A DNA stretch of 64,000 bases from Kordia sp. (GCF_022447245.1 NZ_JAKVBC010000032.1:1-64000), one strand, 5' to 3'; counted from the first letter of the stretch, positions 1-8,376 are shown. Notes: generated from the sequence alone by a model not told the origin. Program-made: numbers and translations.

Positions 1-177
1 GAAACCTTGTTCTCACAATTGTGCGATCAGTTCATGATAAGACGCAACTATGCGAAATCTTTTGATGGGTTTAAGACAAGAATACTGTCTAAAAAATCAG
101 CATTAACAACCATTCAATACGTCAATAAGTTTATTTTCAAAAGAAATATTAACAATATTAAAATTGGCATTATATAA
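1..177 (+). mobile_element. IS982-family transposase, C-terminal end (truncated by window edge)
   Basis: Frame 1 is open from the first base to a TAA at 175-177 and gives about 58 residues. The stretch reads like the end of IS982-family transposases: an LCDQFMIRRNYAKSF-type segment, then FDGFKTRILSKKSALT, and a tail ending NINNIKIGII. The catalytic DDE residues would lie upstream, outside the window. Just after the stop, a CACAACAGGTTA stretch near 187-198 may be the element's right inverted repeat, but the left end is not visible. Whether the element is intact cannot be judged. Family call is from recall of the C-terminal motif. Confidence 0.7.
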
Positions 178-207
178 AATGCACAACAGGTTAAGTAGAT
201 AAATAAG

Positions 208-238
208 AAGACCTTATATTTTTTTGATACAAGGCCTT
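208..238 (+). terminator. Hairpin plus T-run after the transposase
   Basis: AAGACCTTATAT pairs with ATACAAGGCCTT around a short T-rich loop. The stem contains G-U pairs, and a run of Ts follows. It lies 30 bp after the transposase stop and fits an intrinsic terminator. Confidence 0.55.
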
Positions 239-353
239 TTTTTATTTCTAGTGAAAGGAATATTTATGGTAACATAAATATTGGAATTTCTAAAATGCAT
301 GCTTCGTAAACAGGTGAACAGGAAGTTTGTGCAATTTTATAACATATCCGCAT

Positions 354-1121
354 TTATTTACTTCTATTAGATTTAGTTCTTCCGCCACTGTGGAAACCAG
401 ATCCACCAGATCCTGAGTTCCAGTGTGCTGTATGCCAAGAGCCGTTGTGGAAGTAACGACCGTTAAAATTACTCGGTAATCGAGAATGCCAAGCATTGTT
501 GTAATAGTACTTGTTTTGATTCGATTGCCATCCAGGAGGGAAATTATTGGTACCGTTGTTATTAGAATTTCCGTGCGCCGTATGCCAAGAGCCATTATGA
601 AAATACGACCCCCAATAGTTTGCAGGTAATCTATTATGCCATCCACCTTGGTAATAATATTTTCCTTGATTCCATTGCCATCCAGAAGGGAAAGAACCAT
701 GATTTCCATTGTCAGAATTTCCATGTGCTGTATGCCAGGAACCATTGTAAAAATAGGAGCCTCTATAATTACTTGGTAATCTGCTATGCCATCCTCGATA
801 ATAGTAATACTTTCCCCTATTGTATTGCCAATTAGGAGGATAGTATCCTTGGTTATCATTGTTGGAGTTGCCATGGGCTGTATGCCAAGTACCATTATAG
901 AAATAAGATCCCCAGTAATTGCTTGGCAACCTACTATGCCATCCGCCTTGGTAAAAGTATTTTCCTTGATTCCATTGCCATCCATCTGGATAAGAACTTG
1001 TTCCGTCATGAAATCCTTGTCCATGTCCAAAAGAAGAATCTGTATATAAGGAACAGGAAGTAAAGATAGTACAAAGGCACAACGTGCATAATGCTGTGAT
1101 AAAAAATGATTTGATATTCAT
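354..1121 (-). CDS. Lipoprotein built of four exact 50-residue aromatic repeats
   Basis: 255 residues. Residues 1-23 form a lipoprotein signal ending in TSC (Cys23), so export and outer- or inner-membrane anchoring are expected. From about residue 44 to 243 the protein is four tandem units of exactly 50 residues (GWQ at 47-49, then every 50). Each unit has the order GWQxNxxKYYY, WHSRLPSNY, GxYFxNGSWHTAHxNS. It is very rich in Trp, Tyr, His, Asn and Gly with almost no acidic residues. The tail is basic (SGGRTKSNRSK). I do not recognise the family; the unit resembles short aromatic cell-surface repeats, but no function is assigned. Same-strand overlapping ORFs are frame shadows caused by the repeats. 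Confidence 0.85.
   Translation of the reverse strand: MNIKSFFITALCTLCLCTIFTSCSLYTDSSFGHGQGFHDGTSSYPDGWQWNQGKYFYQGGWHSRLPSNYWGSYFYNGTWHTAHGNSNNDNQGYYPPNWQYNRGKYYYYRGWHSRLPSNYRGSYFYNGSWHTAHGNSDNGNHGSFPSGWQWNQGKYYYQGGWHNRLPANYWGSYFHNGSWHTAHGNSNNNGTNNFPPGWQSNQNKYYYNNAWHSRLPSNFNGRYFHNGSWHTAHWNSGSGGSGFHSGGRTKSNRSK
393..992 (-). repeat. Four tandem 150-bp coding repeats
   Basis: This is the DNA equivalent of the four 50-residue units of the lipoprotein gene. The period is exactly 150 bp with no indels between units. The DNA copies are clearly diverged while the Trp/His/Tyr framework is kept, which suggests an old duplication under protein-level constraint. Confidence 0.8.
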
Positions 1122-1315
1122 GATTTTAAAATAGATGCTACAAATTAAAACATTATGATGAAACGAACAATAGTTATTGCTAGAAGATTTTTTTTACCAC
1201 GGTTCTAATACTACGGTAAGTATTTGGAATTACAAATACAGGGCGGTACACAATTATTATGAAACTGGCAGAAACAAAAAAATTATTAATCTCAAAATGG
1301 AATATTTACATTAGA

Positions 1316-1955
1316 CTGGACAAAGAGTTAAGAGATTAAATTATTAATTAACTTAACTTTGAAAAGATGTCAAAAAAACGAAAGACGCAAACAGAGTCAC
1401 TTAAGCGCTAGATAGTAGCATTAAGCTATCAAAAGGATAATGTATAAGAAACTTTCCGAGAATAAGGATTATCAACATCAGTATTGCATTGTTGGCGAAA
1501 AGCGTACAATGGATTTGGTTAAAACAGTTTTCCAGTACGTTAAAATCCAAAACAAACAGATGATCCAAAAGAAATAGCCAAACTAAAGAAACAATTACGA
1601 GTGCATAGCAAATAAAATGAAATATTAAAAAAAGCGGTAAGCATCTTCTCTAAGACCGACAGGACAACTATAGATTTATAAAACACAATAAGTTGAAGTT
1701 TCCAGTTGAGAAGATGAGTAAAGTATCAGAGGTAAGTAATAGTAGTTATTATAGTTGGTAGAGCAAAGGTCCATCAAAACGATGGTTAAACAATCATTCT
1801 ATAATGTGTTTCATCAAACATATTTTTCAATACAGTTATCAAAGCAATGAAGCAGGAACAATGAAAGCTGAATTAGAGAAATATGGTCATCATATATCTA
1901 AACAGAATATAGAAAATCAAAAATAAGCACTGTAAATCCTTAACTTTTTGTCCAG
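1316..1955 (+). mobile_element. Decayed, internally deleted IS3-family element with both terminal inverted repeats
   Basis: The left end CTGGACAAAGAGTTAAG (1316-1332) is matched in inverted orientation by the right end at 1939-1955, with 16 of the first 17 bases complementary. Inside are orfA remains and the head of orfB, followed directly by the right end, so most of orfB (the catalytic part) is gone. The total is 640 bp, against well over 1 kb for intact IS3-family elements. No clear target-site duplication is seen next to the ends. Confidence 0.75.
1367..1926 (+). pseudogene. IS3-family transposase orfA/orfB remnant
   Basis: OrfA would start at ATG 1367 (MSKKRKTQTESLKR) and meets a stop almost at once. 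Further stops and frameshifts follow, but recognisable pieces remain: IAKLKKQLR, NEILKKAVSIFSKTDR (the leucine-zipper end of OrfA), KFPVEKMSKV, SSYYSW, GPSKRWLNN, YQSNEAGTMKAELEKYGHHIS (start of OrfB). The reading ends at TAA 1924-1926 just before the right inverted repeat. No complete DDE domain is left, so it cannot move by itself. Confidence 0.75.
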
Positions 1956-2083
1956 TTTTTTGTTGCTATTCCAGTATTATCTTGCTCAACAAAATGGTCA
2001 AGTACTTTAAAGCTTGTGTTTTTTTTAACCTACGGATTTAATGCTATCCGAAGTGAAGGATTAGAAAACAAAGCTGGTTTAAC

Positions 2084-2112
2084 AATCTAAACTAGACTAA
2101 CAAGTTTAGATT
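2084..2112. other. Perfect 10-bp hairpin at the 3' end of the Kir gene
   Basis: AATCTAAACT and AGTTTAGATT form a perfect 10-bp stem with a 9-nt loop. It overlaps the stop codon of the minus-strand potassium channel gene. No strong T-run follows on either strand, so it is only a possible terminator or mRNA 3'-end structure. Confidence 0.45.
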
Positions 2113-3028
2113 ACATTTTCTTAGTATGACTTATTTTTTGATGGTCAAGCACTGTAAAACCTTCATTATCGTAGTAGAAAGCATTTTCGAAAGCGACGTT
2201 CATAAGCACTTCTTCAAATGTGTATGAGTGTAGTTTGTAGACTTCTTCGTTGAACGCTTCATCATAATACGAAACCATGATTAGGAATTCCCCATTAAGT
2301 TGTTGCAATTCGCTTTCAGAGAACTCATGTAATGGCGATTTTTCATCAATTTCATGCACCAACGTCCATGTGGTTGGCAAATAAGTAATATGATCTCTTT
2401 CCAGCTCCAGCTGATAAAAATTACGTTTATAACCTTGTTGATCATCTGCTTCTGTAATTGCCAAAGTTACTTTTACACGCGGATTAATCATTACATCTGT
2501 TTTGTTGTTCATCAAACGAAACATCAATGCCTTTCCTTCTTTAAAATCGCGGTAAATGATATTCTCACTAAACTTGATAGATGCTTTCGGTTTGGAAAAA
2601 CGACCATACAATAACCCAGTGACAAATGAAAAACTCAGCAGTCCAGCTACAGCTTGAAAACTAGAAATAATTCCTGCCAAAACACTTGTAGGCGCCATTG
2701 CGCCATATCCTAGCGTAGTAATGGTTTGTGAGGAAAAGAAAAAGGCATTCACAAAATTTTTCAGAAATCCTTGAGGTTCTACAGAAATATACTCCACTCC
2801 AATAGCAACATACACTAAAGCAAACACCATGTTTATGACGAAATAAACCAAAAAAACCCACAAGAAAAAACGCGACCAACTGATATCGACCAAATACGCA
2901 TACAAAGTAGAAATTCCCACTTTACCGTTTACGTGTTTGATGTTAAACGAACCGTCTTTATTGACGATTCGTTTTGCTGTAGTGATAGTTGCTTCTCCTA
3001 AGCCTGGATCTTTTACTTTTTTTGCCAT
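2111..3028 (-). CDS. Inward-rectifier (KirBac-type) potassium channel
   Basis: 305 residues. The first transmembrane helix is about residues 52-76, the pore helix and selectivity filter TLGYG are at 105-109, and the second helix is about 117-142. A C-terminal cytoplasmic beta-rich domain follows from about 150 (KASIKFSEN..., FRLMNNK), as in Kir/KirBac channels, which form tetramers passing K+. Length is normal for the family. It is the last gene of a minus-strand run, 9 bp after dapA, with DUF6913 before that. Shared transcription with dapA is inferred from spacing; a functional link to lysine synthesis is not obvious. Confidence 0.9.
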   Translation of the reverse strand: MAKKVKDPGLGEATITTAKRIVNKDGSFNIKHVNGKVGISTLYAYLVDISWSRFFLWVFLVYFVINMVFALVYVAIGVEYISVEPQGFLKNFVNAFFFSSQTITTLGYGAMAPTSVLAGIISSFQAVAGLLSFSFVTGLLYGRFSKPKASIKFSENIIYRDFKEGKALMFRLMNNKTDVMINPRVKVTLAITEADDQQGYKRNFYQLELERDHITYLPTTWTLVHEIDEKSPLHEFSESELQQLNGEFLIMVSYYDEAFNEEVYKLHSYTFEEVLMNVAFENAFYYDNEGFTVLDHQKISHTKKM

Positions 3029-3037
3029 CTAGTTTAT

Positions 3038-3919
3038 TTACGCATTCAATGCATCTGTAAAGTTATGCAACTTTTGTTTGAGTGCTTCCGAAGCTTCTAT
3101 CAAAGGCAAACGCACTGTCGCTGTTGACAGGTTCAACTTTTCAAATACTGCTTTGATTCCTGCAGGATTTCCTTCCTCAAAGATATAATCAATAGATGGC
3201 ATTATTTTGTAATGTAACTCGTTGGCAGCTTTTATATTTCCTGCCAAACCTAAACGCACCATCTCCGAGAATTCTTTTGGATATCCTTGTCCGATCACAG
3301 AAATAACTCCTGCTCCACCAGCATTTACCATAGGCAAAGTTATCATATCATCTCCTGAAATTACTAAGAAATCTTCTGGAGCATCTTTAATTAAACGCAT
3401 AGCTTGTACAATATCGCCTGCTGCTTCCTTTACTGCGATGATATTCTCAAAATCGTTGGCTAGTCGAATCACCGTTTCTGGCAATACATTACTTGCTGTA
3501 CGTCCTGGCACATTATACAATACAATTGGTTTTGGACTCGCTTCTGCAACTGCTTTAAAGTGCTGATAAATTCCTTCCTGCGTTGGTTTATTATAATAAG
3601 GAGAAACAGATAAAACGGCATCAAAATGCTGCAAATCTGTAGTTTTTAATTCATTCACAACAACAGCGGTATTATTTCCTCCAATTCCTAAGATCATTGG
3701 CAAGCGTTTCTTATTTGTCTTGATAATGGTATCAATAACTACCTGTTTTTCTTCCTTTGTCAAAACGGCACTTTCTGCGGTAGTTCCTAAAACTACCAAA
3801 TATTCTATTCCGCCTTCAATTACATGCTCAACGATGTTTGCTAGTGCAATTGTGTCTATTGAACTGTCTTCGTTAAAAGGTGTTACCAACGCAACTCCAG
3901 TTCCTATGAATTTCTTCAT
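3038..3919 (-). CDS. dapA: 4-hydroxy-tetrahydrodipicolinate synthase
   Basis: 293 residues, the usual length. It condenses pyruvate with aspartate semialdehyde in the first committed step of the diaminopimelate/lysine pathway in the cytoplasm. The TIM barrel carries GTTAES near residue 45, the catalytic Tyr in LYNVPGR (Tyr135) and the Schiff-base Lys in [10 protein letters not shown] (Lys164). It follows the DUF6913 gene by 2 bp and precedes the Kir channel by 9 bp, so a three-gene operon is likely. The other diaminopimelate gene of the window, dapF, lies about 50 kb away. Confidence 0.96.
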   Translation of the reverse strand: MKKFIGTGVALVTPFNEDSSIDTIALANIVEHVIEGGIEYLVVLGTTAESAVLTKEEKQVVIDTIIKTNKKRLPMILGIGGNNTAVVVNELKTTDLQHFDAVLSVSPYYNKPTQEGIYQHFKAVAEASPKPIVLYNVPGRTASNVLPETVIRLANDFENIIAVKEAAGDIVQAMRLIKDAPEDFLVISGDDMITLPMVNAGGAGVISVIGQGYPKEFSEMVRLGLAGNIKAANELHYKIMPSIDYIFEEGNPAGIKAVFEKLNLSTATVRLPLIEASEALKQKLHNFTDALNA

Positions 3920-3921
3920 TA

Positions 3922-4431
3922 TTATAATTTATTAAGTATGTGTAAATATGTATGTAGTTCTTTTGCAAATGTTGTCACTTCATTTTCTTTTGTTTGAATA
4001 ATGACATCATGTATTTCCTGATTGCTTCCTGCAATACCGACTTTAAAATTTGCTTTTTGTAAACCTGAAGCCAGTTGTAATGGTAAAATCTCATCACTGT
4101 AATAACTGATCAATAAATCGTATGGTTTATTAAGAAATTCCGCAAGCTCCGTTGTTTTAGCTTTTCCTTTCCATCCAAAGTCTTTTTCATAGAAAACAGG
4201 ATAGTTCACTTCGCGTGTTTTTTGAAAGGCTTTATGATAACACATCACCTCAATTTCAACATTAAGTTGTAAACTCTTAACAATGTGCTGAAAATCTTCT
4301 GTTACGTCAGCATTTACGATAATACCAACTGTTTTAATTGGCGCTGCTTCCACTTCTTTTGTAGTGGTTTTGTTAAGCTTTTTCGTAAGTACTTTCTTAG
4401 CTAACTTATGTTGTAATCCTTTTAAAAACAT
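3922..4431 (-). CDS. DUF6913-like protein upstream of dapA
   Basis: 169 residues with no signal or membrane segment. A basic N-terminus ([18 protein letters not shown]) is followed by an alpha/beta domain with [23 protein letters not shown] and [11 protein letters not shown] place it in the DUF6913 group of Bacteroidota proteins of unknown role, often found next to dapA; this is from recall. The start ATG at 4431 sits 20 bp downstream of a good TAnnTTTG element. It is the first gene of the unit with dapA. Confidence 0.75.
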   Translation of the reverse strand: MFLKGLQHKLAKKVLTKKLNKTTTKEVEAAPIKTVGIIVNADVTEDFQHIVKSLQLNVEIEVMCYHKAFQKTREVNYPVFYEKDFGWKGKAKTTELAEFLNKPYDLLISYYSDEILPLQLASGLQKANFKVGIAGSNQEIHDVIIQTKENEVTTFAKELHTYLHILNKL

Positions 4432-4451
4432 GGATGCGAATTAATATTTTA

Positions 4452-4459
4452 CAAAAATA
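4452..4459 (-). promoter_or_regulatory. TAnnTTTG (-7) element of the DUF6913-dapA unit
   Basis: On the minus strand the bases read TATTTTTG, an exact match to the Bacteroidota -7 consensus. It lies 20 bp before the DUF6913 start and downstream of the strong minus-strand terminator at 4471-4505. So the operon has its own promoter and is insulated from the upstream transcript. No good -33 TTTG is seen at standard distance. Confidence 0.55.
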
Positions 4460-4470
4460 CTCTTTTTCGA

Positions 4471-4505
4471 CAAAAAAAGAGATGCATGAATGTACATGCA
4501 TCTCT
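4471..4505 (-). terminator. Strong intrinsic terminator on the minus strand
   Basis: GAGATGCATG and CATGCATCTC form a perfect 10-bp stem (extendable by one A-T pair) with a 6-nt loop. On the minus strand it is followed at once by seven Ts. On the plus strand there is no T-run, so it works for leftward transcripts only. Confidence 0.8.
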
Positions 4506-4552
4506 CTTGTAACAAAAAAATGTTGATTATGTTCTTCCTCTTGAACGTAAGT
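4471..4552 (-). ncRNA. Candidate small RNA, about 80 nt, ending in a strong terminator
   Basis: A perfect minus-strand terminator stands between two divergent genes, so something short must be transcribed toward it. Upstream on the same strand is a matching TAnnTTTG element (TAACTTTG, 4566 to 4559). Upstream of that is a two-copy direct repeat placed where an activator would sit. The predicted RNA starts near 4552 and ends in the T-run near 4471. Apart from an ATG inside the terminator stem, I see no start codon with a usable frame, so it is probably non-coding. Existence and ends are inference. Confidence 0.45.
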
Positions 4553-4558
4553 TATACA

Positions 4559-4566
4559 CAAAGTTA
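4559..4566 (-). promoter_or_regulatory. TAnnTTTG (-7) element for the candidate small RNA
   Basis: The minus strand reads TAACTTTG, an exact consensus match, about 90 bp before the terminator. At the -33 position there is a T-tract rather than a clean TTTG, as expected for a promoter that needs an activator. Confidence 0.5.
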
Positions 4567-4592
4567 CAAGGAGTTTTTGGGATGAAAAAAAT

Positions 4593-4640
4593 TATTTTAT
4601 AAGCGTCAATTTTTAACAATGAACGTCAATTTTTGGCAAG
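4593..4640. promoter_or_regulatory. Two-copy direct-repeat operator, 20-bp period
   Basis: The 11-mer CGTCAATTTTT occurs at 4604-4614 and again at 4624-4634, exactly 20 bp apart, so both copies face the same side of the helix. It lies just upstream of the presumed -33 of the small-RNA promoter and about 100 bp upstream of the plus-strand nucleotidase gene. The arrangement resembles LytTR-type paired direct repeats, but the binding protein is unknown. The first 16 bases of the site, 4593-4608, recur exactly at 30843-30858. Confidence 0.5.
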
Positions 4641-4736
4641 TAATCACAAAAAAAGTGTATGTTTTTAAAATTATTTAGTATTGTTGACAACGGTTGTATC
4701 TGCTATTTTTTATAATTTGCCGCATATTTTAAGTTT

Positions 4737-5486
4737 ATGAGAAAAATTATTGCGCTGCTAGCCATTTTTATAGCAATTTCTTGTTCCAAAGAAAAACAGT
4801 CAGTTTCTAAGATTGAAGGAAAACGTATCAACATCAACGATTCCATAACTACCAATCAAGAAATTGAAGATTTTATCAAACCTTTCCGTAAGCGTATCCA
4901 AGAAGATATGAATAAAGTCTTGAGCTATGCCTCAAAGGATATGCACAAGAATGATGGCAAGTTAGAAACTACGATTGGAAATTTAATGGCTGATTTGGTA
5001 AAATCGCAAAGTGAACCTATTTATAAAAAACGAACTGAAAAAAGTATTGATATTTGTATCTTAAATCATGGAGGAATTCGTGCTCCTATTCAAGCAGGTC
5101 CAATTAAAACACGTACTGCATTTAATGTAATGCCTTTTGAAAACTCAATTGTTGTGGCTGAATTAACTGCTGAGAATGTACACGGCATGATTGATTATCT
5201 GGTAAAAGCAAAACGAGCTCATCCTATTTCAGGATTAACGATTAAGTTAGACCAAAATGATAAACTTGTTGAAGCCCTGGTTAATGGAAAACCTATTGAG
5301 GCTAACAAAACCTATGCTGTAGTTACTTCAGATTATTTGCAAAATGGCGGCGATCGTATGGATTTCTTGAAGAATCCTGAAAGCCTAGAGATTTTGGATT
5401 ATAAAATTCGTAATGCAATGATTGATTATTTTAAAACTGTTGACACCATTCCTGCAAAATTAGATGGCAGATTTATTCAACAATAA
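4737..5486 (+). CDS. 5'-nucleotidase C-terminal domain lipoprotein
   Basis: 249 residues. A lipoprotein signal ends in AISC (Cys16). The rest is the C-terminal substrate-binding domain of UshA-type 5'-nucleotidases: NHGGIR near residue 117, then AFNVMPFENS, and QNGGDRMDFLKN near 200. The metallophosphatase domain that normally precedes it is instead encoded by the next gene, 11 bp downstream. The two products probably work as one periplasmic or surface nucleotidase that releases phosphate and nucleosides. Split pairs like this are known in Bacteroidota; the order here is C-terminal half first. Confidence 0.88.
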   Translation: MRKIIALLAIFIAISCSKEKQSVSKIEGKRININDSITTNQEIEDFIKPFRKRIQEDMNKVLSYASKDMHKNDGKLETTIGNLMADLVKSQSEPIYKKRTEKSIDICILNHGGIRAPIQAGPIKTRTAFNVMPFENSIVVAELTAENVHGMIDYLVKAKRAHPISGLTIKLDQNDKLVEALVNGKPIEANKTYAVVTSDYLQNGGDRMDFLKNPESLEILDYKIRNAMIDYFKTVDTIPAKLDGRFIQQ

Positions 5487-5497
5487 CTTATTAAGAA

Positions 5498-6415
5498 ATG
5501 AAAAGAAGAGATTTTATACAAAATTCGTTGGCTTCTAGTGCTTTTGTAACATTGGGAGGTTTGTCACTACAGAGTTTTACAGCGAATTCCGCAAAAAAGC
5601 ATATCACAATTTTACACACCAACGACGTACATAGTCATATTGATCCTTTTGGGGCAAATCATCCAAGAAACCCAAATCAAGGTGGTGCGGCACGTAGAGC
5701 AAGTTTGATTTCAAATATTAGAAAAGAAAATCCAAATACATTGTTGTTAGATGCTGGTGATATTTTTCAAGGAACACCATATTTTAACTATTATGGCGGC
5801 GAATTGGAATTTAAGCTCATGAGTATGATGAAGTATGATTTGGCTACCATCGGAAATCATGATTTTGATAATGGTATTGACAGATTATATGCACAGTTAC
5901 CAAATGCAAATTTTGAATTCGTTTCTGCCAATTATGACTTTAAAAATACCGTTTTAGATACACATGTAAAACCTTATAAGATTTTTATGAAAGATGGTAT
6001 TAAGATCGGAATTTTTGGTTTGGGTGTAAAACTAGCAGGATTGGTTGATAAACGTATGTATAAAGAAACTGTGTACAACGATCCTATTGAAACTGCACAA
6101 GATATGAGTCGTATTTTGAAAGAAGAAGAAAAATGTGATTTAGTAATTTGTTTATCACACATAGGGTATAACTACAAAAGAAACCCAGAACGTCCTTCTG
6201 ACTTAAAGTTAGCACGTGCTACCAAAGATATTGACTTAATTATTGGTGGACATACACATACATTTTTACCTAAACCTACAATTGAAAAAAATAGCAAGGG
6301 AGAATCAGTATTAGTTAATCAAGTGGGTGCATATGGAGTTTATGTTGGAAGAATAGATTTTTACTTTGATGCTGAGAAAAATGTAATTGCCAACGGTAAA
6401 TCGATTATTGTATAG
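5498..6415 (+). CDS. 5'-nucleotidase metallophosphatase domain, Tat-exported
   Basis: 305 residues. MKRRDFIQNSLASSAF is a twin-arginine signal. The calcineurin-type dinuclear metal site is complete: HTNDVHSH (about 40), DAGDIFQGTP, GNHDFDNG, an LSHIGY segment and GGHTHTFLP. It ends after this domain, without the UshA C-terminal domain, which the upstream gene supplies. Tat export suggests folding with metal in the cytoplasm, while the partner lipoprotein goes through Sec; assembly outside the inner membrane is inferred. Confidence 0.9.
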   Translation: MKRRDFIQNSLASSAFVTLGGLSLQSFTANSAKKHITILHTNDVHSHIDPFGANHPRNPNQGGAARRASLISNIRKENPNTLLLDAGDIFQGTPYFNYYGGELEFKLMSMMKYDLATIGNHDFDNGIDRLYAQLPNANFEFVSANYDFKNTVLDTHVKPYKIFMKDGIKIGIFGLGVKLAGLVDKRMYKETVYNDPIETAQDMSRILKEEEKCDLVICLSHIGYNYKRNPERPSDLKLARATKDIDLIIGGHTHTFLPKPTIEKNSKGESVLVNQVGAYGVYVGRIDFYFDAEKNVIANGKSIIV

Positions 6416-6460
6416 GTTTTTAAATATTTTTTAGTCTTAGTCACTAGCGTTTTAGCTATT

Positions 6461-7138
6461 TTATATTTCTGAGCTTGTTTCTTGAGCATCCTTTGTAATA
6501 ACGTATTCCCACATTTTATAATGCGAGAATATAAAAAGGATATTGGCTATGACTGTATATATAGGCTTTTTATCCAAAAATATAAACGTTCCAAATAGCA
6601 ATCCCATCAATCCGGTAGACAAGCCAGCAAGCATTAGTTTCTTTGTGATAGGAGTTCTTTTGCTTATATATGCCATTGAAGACATAAAGGCAAAATAGCC
6701 AATTGCAAAGGTATAGAAGATGATTTCACCAAAAATTTCATCCTTTATTTTTTCTACAAAAAATATAAAAGGAAGCATGTAAAAAGCTAAAAAAGGCACA
6801 GTACTTAAAAGCAATCTTCTAGTAGAAATGTAGTGTGATTGTATTAATACAATAATACCATATATAGATAACGCTATTCCACTACTTATAATTCCATTTG
6901 CTAATGCTTTATCTACAAAAAAATAATAATCTGCAATCATAAAAGCAGCCAAAGCAAGCAAATACAGCATATTTTTGACCTCAACATATAAAAAATAGCA
7001 GATTGTAATTACGGGAATTGTCAATACAATGGCATAGTTCCGTGGTATAACATCAGGGAAAAAAAACCATATAATATCTACAAACGCAATACAACTAAGT
7101 AGAAAGATTAAAAGTGAAGCAATCTTTTTCATTAACAA
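6461..7138 (-). CDS. Multi-pass membrane protein, YhhN-like group (copy 1 of 4)
   Basis: 225 residues with about eight hydrophobic segments spread evenly, no signal cleavage site and a short charged C-terminus. The pattern (an IADYYFF segment in the third helix and a HYKMWEYV end) is like a distant YhhN/TMEM86 membrane protein, but key YhhN residues are not clearly kept, so this is tentative. Three similar genes follow on the same strand up to ligA. The ATG two codons downstream of the first could also be the start. Confidence 0.6.
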   Translation of the reverse strand: MLMKKIASLLIFLLSCIAFVDIIWFFFPDVIPRNYAIVLTIPVITICYFLYVEVKNMLYLLALAAFMIADYYFFVDKALANGIISSGIALSIYGIIVLIQSHYISTRRLLLSTVPFLAFYMLPFIFFVEKIKDEIFGEIIFYTFAIGYFAFMSSMAYISKRTPITKKLMLAGLSTGLMGLLFGTFIFLDKKPIYTVIANILFIFSHYKMWEYVITKDAQETSSEI

Positions 7139-7220
7139 TACAAAGTAACTTATTTCTGTATAGAAATCCTATATTTTTATATTTTCAATCTAATACTAAA
7201 CGCCCTATTAATATCATTTC

Positions 7221-7859
7221 TTATTTCGCTGTTACATATCTATACATTGCATAGTGCATAAAAAGAAAGGTAAAAACAATAGCGACTCTTATAATTACAA
7301 GATACGTATCAAAAAGAATATATCCATTTAAGATCGTTGAAATGACGAAAACAATTCCCGAACTCAACAACCACAAGTTTTTTGTAGATCGCTGATTGAT
7401 ATACATGAGTGTGGAGATAAAGAAAAACAACCCAATAAAAAACACATAAAACATGATGTAGTTGAATATTTTTACGGGTACAGCATCAGAATAGTAAAAT
7501 AGAGGAACCAAATACACAATTAAGCAAGGGATCGTTGCCGTAAAAATACTTTTCATGGAGATTACGGCTGTTTTTAAACTAATAATAACATAAAGACACA
7601 CGCCTATTCCATAAAAAATAAGTGATGGCTTAAAATAAGATTCTGCATGAAAAAATACAATTCCTAAAAATGTAGAAATTAAAGATATAATGTATAGCAC
7701 ATTTACCTTTTTTACAGAAGATAGATATAATAAAATCAATGTTGGAAACGGTAAAAAAGTCACATAATTTTTATCAATAATCTCTGGGTAAATAATTCCA
7801 AATGCATTCAAAATAGAAAGAAAAACAAAGAGATATGTTAGGGGGTTTTGTTTTGACAT
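7221..7859 (-). CDS. Multi-pass membrane protein, YhhN-like group (copy 2 of 4)
   Basis: 212 residues with about eight hydrophobic helices. It shares with copy 1 the layout FPDV/YPEI near residue 25, a loop with SMKS near the middle, a YINQRSTKNLWLLSSG stretch and a final HYAMYRYVT. It is separated from copy 1 by 82 bp. No enzyme motif is seen. The YhhN-like label is inference from topology and the late segment with a conserved N/D-L pattern. Confidence 0.6.
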   Translation of the reverse strand: MSKQNPLTYLFVFLSILNAFGIIYPEIIDKNYVTFLPFPTLILLYLSSVKKVNVLYIISLISTFLGIVFFHAESYFKPSLIFYGIGVCLYVIISLKTAVISMKSIFTATIPCLIVYLVPLFYYSDAVPVKIFNYIMFYVFFIGLFFFISTLMYINQRSTKNLWLLSSGIVFVISTILNGYILFDTYLVIIRVAIVFTFLFMHYAMYRYVTAK

Positions 7860-7977
7860 TCAGCAGTACTTCTTAAGTAACTCTTAAGTTACGAAATATT
7901 TTACAATAATTAAATCTTTCCTATTTTTTGTAAGTGCTATTATGTCTTGCCGACTACAAAGTCATTAAAAATCAATA

Positions 7978-8376
7978 ATATAAAAAAATACATTCCATTC
8001 ATTATTCGTCTAGCAGTGGCAGTAATTTTAATACAAACATTACGATTTAAATTAACAGGAAATCCAGATAGGGTCGCTATTTTCAGGAAGCAGGTTTAGA
8101 GCCTAATGGCTGTATCGGAATAGGAATAGCTGAGCATATTACAGAAGTTTAATTGTAATCCCTAAAACAGCTTGGATAGGTGCTACATTAACTGTAGGAA
8201 TCATAGGTGGTGCTATTATGATGCACTTAACGATACTAGGAATTGAAGCTCCACTCAAAGGAGAGCCTGATGGCGGTCTTTTATTCATCACGGCAATTGT
8301 TGTGTTTATTTTAAGTGCAATTACACTTTGGTTACAGCGTAGAGAGATTCCATTTATTGGCAAGAAGTTTCTGTAA
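7978..8376 (+). pseudogene. Broken DoxX-family membrane protein gene
   Basis: Reading the plus strand across frames gives a coherent DoxX-like protein: KYIPFIIRLAVAVILIQTLRFK, then EAGLEPNGCIGIGIAEHIT, then LIVIPKTAWIGATLTVGIIGG, MMHLTILGIEA, DGGLLFITAIVVFIL, WLQRREIPFI and a stop at 8374-8376. At least two frame changes are needed (near 8085-8095 and 8145-8155), and no intact start is seen. It lies head-on inside the row of minus-strand membrane genes. Confidence 0.75.

Noticed and set aside
290-1030. Long minus-strand ORF of 246 codons overlapping the repeat lipoprotein
   Set aside because: It is a frame shadow: the 150-bp repeats lack stops in a second frame too. It has no signal or sensible composition, while the other frame has a lipobox and conserved aromatic repeats.
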